A stretch of DNA of 63,215 bases, from NCBI GenBank assembly GCA_017431005.1, contig JAFRLY010000022.1:1-63215 (forward strand), read 5' to 3'. The translations under genes were made by a program, and so were the position numbers. Source of the stretch: Clostridia bacterium (GTDB lineage Bacteria > Bacillota > Clostridia > Christensenellales > Aristaeellaceae). Within the stretch, counting starts at the first letter, position 1, and the number at the start of each line of letters is the position of its first letter. This document shows positions 51,367 through 58,590 of the stretch, piece after piece. Below the pieces are notes generated by a model that was given only the letters and a program-made list of their open reading frames with translations, was not told the DNA's origin and did no database searches.

Positions 51367-51819
51367 TTACTTTTTCAGCGGCTCAACGCTCAGCTTCATG
51401 GGAGTGGTGACTCCGCTGTACAGCCATACGCTGATATCCCGTACGCCGACCTCCCGGATGGAATCGCCCAGTTCAATCTTTCGCTTGTCCACCGTGACAC
51501 CGTGCTGCTGTTCCAGCGCTTCGGCAACCTCTGCCGCGGTCACAGAGCCGTAAAGCCTGCCCTTTTCGCCGCATTTAACCGCAAGCGTAATGGTTTTTCC
51601 CGCCAGGCGGCCGGCCTTTTCCTTAGCTTCCGCCACCCGCTCTGCTTCCCGGGCATCCTGCGCGGCGCGTTTCCGTTCAATCTCCTTCAGCGCACCCGGA
51701 GTCGCTTCAACGGCCAGCTTCTGAGGAAACAGGAAGTTCCTCGCGTATCCGTCGCTGACGTTCAGGATTTCATCCCGCTTACCGATGTTCTTTACGTCCT
51801 TCAGCAGTACAACTTTCAT
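51367..51819 (-). CDS. rplI: 50S ribosomal protein L9
   Basis: 150 residues, full length. The N-terminal rRNA-binding domain opens [14 protein letters not shown] and has the signature [14 protein letters not shown] long connecting helix (~45-78) leads to the C-terminal domain ([13 protein letters not shown]...). Its ATG overlaps the stop of the upstream DUF2232 gene, with GAGGAGG 10 bases upstream. Confidence 0.97.
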   Translation of the reverse strand: MKVVLLKDVKNIGKRDEILNVSDGYARNFLFPQKLAVEATPGALKEIERKRAAQDAREAERVAEAKEKAGRLAGKTITLAVKCGEKGRLYGSVTAAEVAEALEQQHGVTVDKRKIELGDSIREVGVRDISVWLYSGVTTPMKLSVEPLKK

Positions 51820-52829
51820 GTGTCTTCTACCTCCTCAGGCCGCAGATGCCTGGAATCCCTTCTCTGATCGATCAGCCCCATAATCATGGGCACAATCGGT
51901 GCGATCAGGGATACCAGCAGCGCGCCGATATTTCTCATCATTCCCCGGATTCCCATTCTCTTTTCCACCCACAGCAGGAGACAGATTCCCTGTATCGTAT
52001 AGGTGGTACGGAAAACAGAAAGGCACAGCAAACCGAAATAGCTGTCAGCTCCGCCGCCTGAAAGTGTGGCAACCAGCCAGCCAAGCGCCAGTGCCAGCAA
52101 TGCCAGCCCCCAGCCTCTCGGTATGTACCACTCCTCCATAGGCGGAAGCTCACCCTTTTCACCCCTGCGGCGGCGTCTCCAGTCCGGCAGTGCCGTGCAC
52201 AGCAGCGCCATCACGGCAGAGTAAATCACCAGACTCTCGCAGATGGCCTGAGGGAACGCCTGCTCCAGAGTCACTCTCAGGCTGTAAAGCAGCTGAAGCC
52301 TGATATCCTCAGGCATAAGTACATAATTCAGCGAGGACAGATTGGCTGTTCCCTCAAGCCTGGCCAGTCCCATGCCGTAGGCGTTGATAAGAATTGAATT
52401 CCGTTGGGGACTCGCGCTGACCATATCGCATAAGGTTCTGGCCATGACGTTGGCCGGCGTGTCACCGCCGTCAGCAGAGATAGCGCCCAGCATGATGCAC
52501 CAGAAAAGCACGCACAAAGCAGCCCACAGTATCGGTCTGAGAATCTTCCTTTTCAGCGGTACCAGCGGAATTACCGCGCAGCAGGCACACCATAGTATCC
52601 CAATGATGCAGGCTGCTCCGGGCATCAGGATCACGCAGCAGACCGCAGACAGCACGCAGAGTCCGGCTGTCATCTGCCAGCCGCCGCAGACAGCCTGAAC
52701 AGCACAGATCACCGGTAAAGCCACGAGCGCCAGCATAAAGGACGGAATCCCTCTGATGGCCGCAACAGCAATCAGCGCTGCCGCGATGGCGCCGCTGATC
52801 CATTTTTTCTGCGCATCTCCTTCCGGCAT
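51816..52829 (-). CDS. yybS: DUF2232 (YybS-like) membrane protein
   Basis: 337 residues from the ATG at 52829 (GAAGGTGACGG upstream); an ATG six codons earlier lacks a site. About eight hydrophobic segments ([40 protein letters not shown] in related form; the final [20 protein letters not shown]). YybS-type proteins stand just upstream of rplI or the gdpP gene in many Firmicutes; their function is unknown, and a transporter-like role has been suggested from the fold. The gdpP phosphodiesterase gene often seen here is absent. It is the first gene of the operon, with a promoter at 52864-52892. Confidence 0.82.
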   Translation of the reverse strand: MPEGDAQKKWISGAIAAALIAVAAIRGIPSFMLALVALPVICAVQAVCGGWQMTAGLCVLSAVCCVILMPGAACIIGILWCACCAVIPLVPLKRKILRPILWAALCVLFWCIMLGAISADGGDTPANVMARTLCDMVSASPQRNSILINAYGMGLARLEGTANLSSLNYVLMPEDIRLQLLYSLRVTLEQAFPQAICESLVIYSAVMALLCTALPDWRRRRRGEKGELPPMEEWYIPRGWGLALLALALGWLVATLSGGGADSYFGLLCLSVFRTTYTIQGICLLLWVEKRMGIRGMMRNIGALLVSLIAPIVPMIMGLIDQRRDSRHLRPEEVEDT

Positions 52830-52863
52830 TCCGTCACCTTCTTTCATGATTCAGTATCTAATT

Positions 52864-52892
52864 ATATTATCCTATATCCCTGTAAAAAGCAA
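52864..52892 (-). promoter_or_regulatory. Sigma-A promoter of the DUF2232-rplI-dnaB operon
   Basis: Minus strand TTGCTT (52887-52892), 17 bases, TAATAT (52864-52869). Confidence 0.6.
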
Positions 52893-53020
52893 GGTCTGGA
52901 TAGATACTTCCCTTTGCCGGCACTGAATTTCCGGTTCGGTTCCCGGGAATATTCCTGTTCTGTCCGCCGTTATATCAGTAAAGCAGTCTCTCAGTTTCTT
53001 AATCCTATTGTCATCGTTTC

Positions 53021-53049
53021 TTTACACTTTTGTGACTTTATGGTATGAT
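53021..53049 (+). promoter_or_regulatory. Sigma-A promoter of the peptidoglycan-binding protein gene
   Basis: TTTACA (53021-53026), 17 bases, TATGAT (53044-53049). It is divergent from the promoter at 52864; the rest of the 300-base interval shows nothing else. Confidence 0.6.
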
Positions 53050-53131
53050 ATCCATCACATTCAGGAAATGTTTTCCTTTTGAACCGCATCCTGTTTTCCT
53101 GGATGCTCTTCACGTGTAAGGAGGTTTCTGT

Positions 53132-54214
53132 ATGAAACGGCGCGTTTCAGTCATACTTATTATATGGATTATCTGCTGCGTTCTCTTTTCACCGGCTCTG
53201 GCTTATCAGTCCACAACCCTGAGAGCCGGCATGCGCGGTGAGGAAGTAAAAAAGCTGCAGCAGGCGCTGATAGATCAGGGCTATCTTTCCGGCACTGCAG
53301 ACGGCATCTTCGGCACGCACACGGAAAACGCCGTCCGCAAATTTCAGAAGAAACACAATCTGAAGGCGGACGGTCTGGCCGGACTGAAAACACAGGAAAT
53401 GCTTTATGGTTCTTCATCCTCCGGCTCTGCCGCTCAGACGGTTGTCTCCTCCTCTGCCTCCTCCGGAGCCTCTGCTGCTTCCTCTTCCGCGGGATCTTCC
53501 TCTTCCCTGCGGGTTGGCGACCGCGGAGACCGGGTACGGTCCCTGCAGGAATCCCTGATTCAGCTGAAATACCTTTCCGGATCCGCGGACGGCAAGTACG
53601 GTAACCAGACAAAAAAAGCCGTCATCAGCTTTCAGAAAAAGAACGGTCTGACAGCTGACGGCATCGCGGGTGTCAAAACACTGGCCGCGATCGCCTCGGC
53701 GCTGAGCGGGAAAGGGTCGGCTGCCGCTCCCGCTGCTGCGGCAGTTTCCTCCCCGGGGGGTTCCGCGCCGTCCTCCTCTGAGATCAAACTCCTTCACTGG
53801 TTCAACGATGTCAAGCCTTCACTGAAATCCAAACAGACCATCCTGATTTATGACCCGTCCACAGGCCTCTCATGGAATCTTCGGGTTCACTCCCGCGGCC
53901 GTCACCTGGACGCGGAGCCCCTGACCCTGCAGGATACACAGACTATGCTCTCAGCCTTCGGCGGGAAAAACACCTGGAATCAGAAAGGCGTTTACGTCCG
54001 TCTGCCCAGCGGTACCTGGACAATCGGCGCCACGCATGATATGCCTCATCTGACAGGAGCTATCAAGGATAACGGGTTTGACGGTCATCTGTGCGTTCAT
54101 TTTCTGCGCAATATGGATGAATGTGAGCAGAACGACCCGAATTACGGCGTATCCAACCAGCGCACCATCCGGGAACTGTGGAAAAAACTTACCGGTGAAA
54201 TAATTGACTTCTGA
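53132..54214 (+). CDS. Exported protein with two peptidoglycan-binding domains and a novel-looking C-terminal domain
   Basis: 360 residues. A signal peptide (SVILIIWIICCVLFSPALA) is followed by two PG_binding_1 domains (~30-90, LRAGMRGEEVKKLQQALIDQG; ~126-190, LRVGDRGDRVRSLQESLIQL) joined by a Ser/Ala-rich linker. After a second Ala/Ser linker comes a ~145-residue domain with TILIYDPSTGLSWNLRV, IGATHDMPHLTGAIKDNGFD and GHLCVHFLRNMD. The conserved-looking His and Cys suggest an enzyme, perhaps distantly like wall transpeptidases, but no family is assigned. It binds the cell wall. AAGGAGG precedes the ATG; a terminator follows the stop. Confidence 0.85.
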   Translation: MKRRVSVILIIWIICCVLFSPALAYQSTTLRAGMRGEEVKKLQQALIDQGYLSGTADGIFGTHTENAVRKFQKKHNLKADGLAGLKTQEMLYGSSSSGSAAQTVVSSSASSGASAASSSAGSSSSLRVGDRGDRVRSLQESLIQLKYLSGSADGKYGNQTKKAVISFQKKNGLTADGIAGVKTLAAIASALSGKGSAAAPAAAAVSSPGGSAPSSSEIKLLHWFNDVKPSLKSKQTILIYDPSTGLSWNLRVHSRGRHLDAEPLTLQDTQTMLSAFGGKNTWNQKGVYVRLPSGTWTIGATHDMPHLTGAIKDNGFDGHLCVHFLRNMDECEQNDPNYGVSNQRTIRELWKKLTGEIIDF

Positions 54215-54237
54215 CGGTTCGGAACGCAGAAAAAAAC

Positions 54238-54274
54238 AGGAATGTCAGGGAAAAAACCTTGACATTCCTTTTTT
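54238..54274 (+). terminator. Terminator overlapping the ylxM-ffh promoter
   Basis: AGGAATGTCAGGG pairs with CCTTGACATTCCT (13 bp with one G-U) around AAAAAA, followed by six T in all. Its descending arm contains TTGACA, the -35 box of the next promoter. Confidence 0.8.
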
Positions 54275-54287
54275 GTCCGTGTATAAT
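54259..54287 (+). promoter_or_regulatory. Perfect consensus sigma-A promoter of ylxM-ffh
   Basis: TTGACA (54259-54264), exactly 17 bases, TATAAT (54282-54287). The -35 box lies inside the terminator stem and the T tract is in the spacer. Confidence 0.8.
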
Positions 54288-54328
54288 GCATCGCTGTCAA
54301 CGCTTTTGGCTTGACAGGAGGCGAACCA

Positions 54329-54667
54329 ATGTCCCGCGAAGAACTGCGAAACAAGGTGGATCTTGCGCTCCTCTCTGATTTCTACGGCGGTCTTCTGACA
54401 GAGAAGCAGCGCCGTGTACTCTCACTCTATTGTGAAGAGGATTATTCGCTTGGTGAGATCTCCGCGGAAGCCGGCATTTCCAGGCAGGCTGTCCATGAAA
54501 CAATCAGCCGTGCCGCCGGCCGGCTCAGGGAGATGGAGGAAGCGCTCGGAACAGCCGCCCGTTTCCAGCGTGTGCAGAACGGTCTCAGGCAGGCTTTGGC
54601 CGCGCTTCGTGAACAGGATTATTCCCGGGCTCAGTCTCTGCTGGAGGAGCTCATGGAGCTTGAATAG
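54329..54667 (+). CDS. ylxM: YlxM/p13-like DNA-binding protein of the SRP operon
   Basis: 112 residues from the ATG at 54329 (ACAGGAGG 7 bases upstream). It has a sigma-factor region-4-like helix-turn-helix: LLTEKQRRVLSLYCEEDYS, then LGEISAEAGISRQAVHETI. The C-terminal helices may dimerise. YlxM accompanies ffh in Firmicutes and is thought to modulate the signal recognition particle. It lies 11 bases ahead of ffh in one transcript. Confidence 0.92.
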   Translation: MSREELRNKVDLALLSDFYGGLLTEKQRRVLSLYCEEDYSLGEISAEAGISRQAVHETISRAAGRLREMEEALGTAARFQRVQNGLRQALAALREQDYSRAQSLLEELMELE

Positions 54668-54678
54668 AGGAGGATACT

Positions 54679-56004
54679 ATGGCCTTTGAGGGCTTGACTG
54701 AAAAACTGCAGAGCGCACTGAAAAAGATGACCGGCCGCGGCAAGCTGACAGAGCAGGCTGTGAAGGACGGCATGCGTGAAGTGCGTATGGCCCTTCTTGA
54801 AGCGGATGTTAACTATGCCGTGGCGAAGGACTTTATCCGCAAAGTCACGGACCGCTGCGTCGGCACTGAAGTTCTTTCCTCGCTCACGCCCGCGCAGCAG
54901 GTAATCAAAATTGTCAATGAGGAAATGACGGAGCTGATGGGCAGCACCAATGCCCGTCTCACCTGGTCCTCTTCCGTTCCGACCATTTTCATGCTTTGCG
55001 GTCTGCAGGGCGCCGGTAAAACGACCATGTGCGCAAAGCTTGCCGGCTACCTGACGAAACAGGGAAAAAAGCCGATGCTGGCCGCCTGTGATATTTACCG
55101 GCCCGCTGCCATCAGGCAGCTGCAGGTTGTCGGTGAGCAGGTGAATGTGCCTGTTTTTGAGAAAGGTACGCAGGATCCTGTCAAGACTGCCCGTGAGGCT
55201 GTTGAATACGCCAGGTATTATCAGCGGGATGTCCTGATTATTGATACCGCTGGCCGCCTTCATATTGATGAGCACCTGATGGAGGAGCTTTCCCGGATCA
55301 AGGAAGCCGTTCATCCGCAGGAAATTCTTCTGACTGTTGATGCCATGACCGGTCAGGACGCAGTGAATGTCGCCAAAGCTTTTGATGATCAGCTGGACGT
55401 AACCGGCGTCATCCTCACCAAGCTGGACGGCGACACCCGCGGCGGCGCTGCGCTCTCGATCCGTGCAGTAACCGGAAAGCCGATCAAGTTCAGCGGTATC
55501 GGGGAGAAGCTTTCTGATATCGAGCCGTTTCACCCTGATCGGATGGCCTCCCGCATTCTTGGCATGGGCGATGTGCTTACGCTGATTGACAAAGCGGCAG
55601 AAGCCTTCGACGAAAAAGATGCCGAAAAATTCGCACGGAAGGGCGTCAGCAATCGTCTCACGCTTGAGGATTTCCTGGATCAGATGCAGAGCATGAAGAA
55701 GATGGGCGGCCTGAAGAGCATGCTGAACATGCTGCCCGGCATGAGCGGAAAAGACATTGACATTGATGATAACGCCATGAAAAAGCCGGAGGCCATCATC
55801 CGCTCCATGACGCCCCAGGAGCGCAGGGATCCTTCCATTCTGAATGCTTCCAGACGCAAGCGTATTGCCGCAGGATCCGGAACAACCGTTCAGGACGTCA
55901 ACACGCTGATTCGTCAGTTTGAACAGGCGCAGCAAATGATGAAGCAGATGATGAACACCCGCGGCCGGGGCGGCCGGATGAAGCTGCGCATCCCCGGCAT
56001 GTAA
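54679..56004 (+). CDS. ffh: Signal recognition particle protein Ffh
   Basis: 441 residues. With 4.5S RNA this GTPase binds signal sequences emerging from ribosomes and docks at FtsY. N domain 1-~90; G domain with GLQGAGKTT (108-116), DTAGRLHID and TKLDGDTRGGAALS; the M domain from ~305 is Met-rich (MQSMKKMGGLKSMLNMLPGM, MMKQMMN) and holds the RNA-binding SRRKRIAAGSG-like motif (NASRRKRIAAGSG). The final basic RGRGGRMKLRIPGM is intact. GAGGAGG precedes the ATG. Confidence 0.97.
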   Translation: MAFEGLTEKLQSALKKMTGRGKLTEQAVKDGMREVRMALLEADVNYAVAKDFIRKVTDRCVGTEVLSSLTPAQQVIKIVNEEMTELMGSTNARLTWSSSVPTIFMLCGLQGAGKTTMCAKLAGYLTKQGKKPMLAACDIYRPAAIRQLQVVGEQVNVPVFEKGTQDPVKTAREAVEYARYYQRDVLIIDTAGRLHIDEHLMEELSRIKEAVHPQEILLTVDAMTGQDAVNVAKAFDDQLDVTGVILTKLDGDTRGGAALSIRAVTGKPIKFSGIGEKLSDIEPFHPDRMASRILGMGDVLTLIDKAAEAFDEKDAEKFARKGVSNRLTLEDFLDQMQSMKKMGGLKSMLNMLPGMSGKDIDIDDNAMKKPEAIIRSMTPQERRDPSILNASRRKRIAAGSGTTVQDVNTLIRQFEQAQQMMKQMMNTRGRGGRMKLRIPGM

Positions 56005-56073
56005 TCCGTTGCTTGGACTCATATACCAGCTATATGATTTCAATAAATATTCTATTTCGAGGAGGAAACCCGA

Positions 56074-56325
56074 ATGTCCGTTAAAATTCGCCTGAAGAGA
56101 ATGGGTATGAAGAAAAAGCCCTTTTACCGCGTAGTCGTCGCTGATGTGCGCAGCCCCCGTGACGGCCGTTTCATCGAGGAGATCGGCTATTATGATCCCA
56201 TGACCAAGCCTGCTGAAATCAAAGTGGACAACGAGCGCGCTCAGTACTGGCTCGGCGTCGGCGCCCAGCCCACTGATACGGTTCGTATTCTGCTGAAGAA
56301 GTCCGGTGCCATTGAAGAAAAGTAA
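56074..56325 (+). CDS. rpsP: 30S ribosomal protein S16
   Basis: 83 residues, complete. The family pattern [22 protein letters not shown] at the N-terminus (quoted in part: [18 protein letters not shown]) and [16 protein letters not shown] are present. CGAGGAGG precedes the ATG. It is part of the classical rpsP-khpA-rimM-trmD order. Confidence 0.97.
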   Translation: MSVKIRLKRMGMKKKPFYRVVVADVRSPRDGRFIEEIGYYDPMTKPAEIKVDNERAQYWLGVGAQPTDTVRILLKKSGAIEEK

Positions 56326-56353
56326 TCCCCAAAGAGAAGAAAGGATGCCCCTT

Positions 56354-56584
56354 ATGCAAGAACTTCTTACCTTTGTGGCCCGTTCTTTGGTGGAGCACCC
56401 CGATCAGGTGAGCGTCACCGAAACCGAGGGCCCGGAAGCCATCATCCTGGAGCTGCACGTAGCTGAGGATGACATGGGGAAGGTCATCGGCAAGCAGGGC
56501 CGCATCGCCAAGGCTATCCGCGCTGTGGTGAAGGCAGCTACGGCTAAAAACAGCAAACCTGTTTTTGTCGAAATTCAGGAATGA
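56354..56584 (+). CDS. khpA: KH-domain RNA-binding protein KhpA
   Basis: 76 residues from the ATG at 56354 (AAAGGA 9 bases upstream; an in-frame ATG three codons earlier is too close to the site). A single KH domain: LVEHPDQVSV at the start, then the GxxG loop in GKVIGKQGRIAKAIRAVV. KhpA, often with KhpB, binds RNA and affects cell size and expression in Firmicutes. It lies between rpsP and rimM, its usual place. Confidence 0.94.
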   Translation: MQELLTFVARSLVEHPDQVSVTETEGPEAIILELHVAEDDMGKVIGKQGRIAKAIRAVVKAATAKNSKPVFVEIQE

Positions 56585-56643
56585 GCAGACTGCGGGGTCC
56601 GGTTCCGGACCCCGCTGTTTGTTTCCGGAGACGGGAGGCAGCC

Positions 56644-57165
56644 ATGCAGGATTATCTGATGATTGGCACGATTCTGAAACCTCAGGGGATCCACGGCGAA
56701 TGCAAAATCAAGCCCTATGCCGCGGATCTGGACTTTTTCCGTGAATGGAAAACACTCTATCTGTGCGACCGTGACGTTTTCTCCCCTTTGCCCTGCCGCG
56801 TAACCCGCATTCATGACGGGTTTGTCTATGCCGTTCTGGGGGAATGCGCCTCCGCAGATGATGCGGAGCTTCTGCGCGGAAGAGATTTATTTGTCGACCG
56901 GGCCCATGCGGCGCAGCCCGGGGAAAATGAGACGCTGATAGCCGATCTGATCGGATGTCATGCTGTCACCGCCGATGGCAGGGATCTCGGAATATTGACA
57001 GATGTCCTTCAGCATGCTACGGTTGATACATGGGTGTTCCGTTCTTCCCGCGGAGAATGGATGGCTCCCGCGTTGCTGGAAGCCTTTCCGCAGGTGGATG
57101 CTGCCGGCCGGCGGATCACTGTGAATGAGGATCGTCTGCGGGAGGTCGCAGTCTTTGAAGATTAA
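56644..57165 (+). CDS. rimM: Ribosome maturation factor RimM
   Basis: 173 residues from the ATG at 56644 (ACGGGAGG 7 bases upstream). It assists 30S assembly by binding S19. The N-terminal barrel has MIGTILKPQGIHGECKIKP; the PRC-like C-terminal barrel has IADLIGCHAVTADGRDLG and an acidic tail end REVAVFED. Its last codons overlap the trmD start. Confidence 0.95.
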   Translation: MQDYLMIGTILKPQGIHGECKIKPYAADLDFFREWKTLYLCDRDVFSPLPCRVTRIHDGFVYAVLGECASADDAELLRGRDLFVDRAHAAQPGENETLIADLIGCHAVTADGRDLGILTDVLQHATVDTWVFRSSRGEWMAPALLEAFPQVDAAGRRITVNEDRLREVAVFED

Positions 57166-57895
57166 TATTCTGACCATTTTCCCGGAAATGTTCGGGAGTG
57201 TTCTCTCCTCCAGCATCCTTGGGCGCGCATGCTCACAGGGGCTCCTGGAGATTGCCCTGACCAATATACGGGATTATTCCGAACTGAAGCATAAAAACAC
57301 TGATGACTACCCCTTCGGCGGCGGAGCCGGAATGGTGATGCTGGCCCAGCCTGTTGCGGATGCGATGGCTGCCGCACGGGAAAAACTTCCCGATGCCCGC
57401 CGGATCTATCTTGGCCCCCGCGGCCGCCGTCTGACGACAGACCTGGCCCGCGAATTGTCAGAGGAAAAAGGGCTGATCCTCCTGTGCGGGCATTATGAAG
57501 GTGTGGATCAGCGGGTGCTGGACACCTGTGTGGATGAGGAAATCAGTATCGGTGATTATATTCTCACCGGCGGAGAACTTGCCGCAATGGTGCTGACGGA
57601 TGCAGTTGCCCGCTTCATTCCCGGGGTGCTTGGCAGTGCGGACAGCCCTGAGGAAGAATCCTTTTCCGACGGCCTGCTTGAATACCCACAGTATACCCGG
57701 CCGAGAATCTGGAATGGAATGGAAGTTCCGGAAGTTCTGCTGAACGGTGATCATGCCCGGATCCGGGAATGGCGCAGAAGGGAGAGCCTGAAGGCCACGC
57801 TGCGGTTCAGACCGGATCTGCTGTCCTCCGCTCCTCTGACTTCCGGGGATCTGGCTGTGCTGGAGGAGCTGCGTACGGAAGCAGAGCCGGAATGA
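57155..57895 (+). CDS. trmD: tRNA (guanine-N1-)-methyltransferase
   Basis: 246 residues from the TTG at 57155, 8 bases after GGGAGG and overlapping the rimM stop; the in-frame ATG ten codons upstream lies inside rimM without a site. It methylates G37 of tRNAs using S-adenosylmethionine. The start is INILTIFPEMF, and the trefoil-knot SAM site is around LCGHYEGVDQRV and ISIGDYILTGGELA. The tail (RREWRR-like REWRRRESLKATLRFRPDLL, in part) is typical. Confidence 0.96.
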   Translation: MKINILTIFPEMFGSVLSSSILGRACSQGLLEIALTNIRDYSELKHKNTDDYPFGGGAGMVMLAQPVADAMAAAREKLPDARRIYLGPRGRRLTTDLARELSEEKGLILLCGHYEGVDQRVLDTCVDEEISIGDYILTGGELAAMVLTDAVARFIPGVLGSADSPEEESFSDGLLEYPQYTRPRIWNGMEVPEVLLNGDHARIREWRRRESLKATLRFRPDLLSSAPLTSGDLAVLEELRTEAEPE

Positions 57896-57924
57896 ATCAG
57901 AATAGAAAAAGGAGAAAATCTGCC

Positions 57925-58299
57925 ATGTTTCTCAGAAAGCTGATTGTCATCGTGCTTCCTCTCGGGATGCTGCTGATCATCAGCCTGTTGACACCGGTCC
58001 TGGCTTCTCTGGGCGCTTTCTGGGGCAGCCTGCTGCTCGGCCTGTGCCTTGGCACAGCGCTGGGGCTGCTGCTTCCGCTGTCCGGAGCCACCCGGTTGCG
58101 GGAGCCATTTGCCTGGCTGCTGTGGATTCCCGCTGCTGTCATCCTGCTGATTCTTCTCTATCAGTATCTGGCTTCCATGGGGCTGGATATTCCGCTGCTG
58201 CGGCTGCTGGCTGTCAATGATACCCGTATTATCACGGTGGAAAGTGCTTTTGCGGCATATATGCTGACTTTTTCTGTCCGCACAGGCCGTGGAATTTAA
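57925..58299 (+). CDS. Small membrane protein of unknown function
   Basis: 124 residues from the ATG at 57925 (AAAAAGGAG 10 bases upstream); an ATG at 57892 overlapping the trmD stop is also in frame but has a poorer site. Four hydrophobic segments, beginning LIVIVLPLGMLLIISLLTPVL and including WLLWIPAAVILLILLYQYL. No family is recognised. It is probably co-transcribed with trmD and barstar. Confidence 0.65.
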   Translation: MFLRKLIVIVLPLGMLLIISLLTPVLASLGAFWGSLLLGLCLGTALGLLLPLSGATRLREPFAWLLWIPAAVILLILLYQYLASMGLDIPLLRLLAVNDTRIITVESAFAAYMLTFSVRTGRGI

Positions 58300-58338
58300 T
58301 GCTGACCGAAAACTGATTTCCCTGAAAGGAGTAATCAA

Positions 58339-58587
58339 ATGCAAACCATTCTGCTGGACGGGTCCAGGTATGCCTCTTCCCATGAGATTCATACAGCTCT
58401 CCGGAGCATGCTGCAGCTCCCTTCCTGGTATGGAATGAACGCAGATGCGCTGAATGACTGCCTGTCCGAGCTGAGGGAAACTGTATCCCTGTGGGTCGTT
58501 CCGTCAGAAGATGATGAAGTGAACCGTGTGCTTCATCTGATTTCCCAGGTCGTGGAGGATAACGGCGGCTCTGTCAGGGAGCTTTAA
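58339..58587 (+). CDS. Barstar-like RNase inhibitor
   Basis: 82 residues, the normal barstar size. The family core LPSWYGMNADALNDCLSEL matches barstar's YGMNxDAL...L, the helix that plugs the barnase active site; the first strand is QTILLDGSRY. No barnase-like RNase is seen in the window, so it is an orphan inhibitor, or its target is a cellular RNase encoded elsewhere. GAAAGGAG precedes the ATG. It lies 3 bases ahead of comEC. Confidence 0.88.
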   Translation: MQTILLDGSRYASSHEIHTALRSMLQLPSWYGMNADALNDCLSELRETVSLWVVPSEDDEVNRVLHLISQVVEDNGGSVREL

Positions 58588-58590
58588 CCT

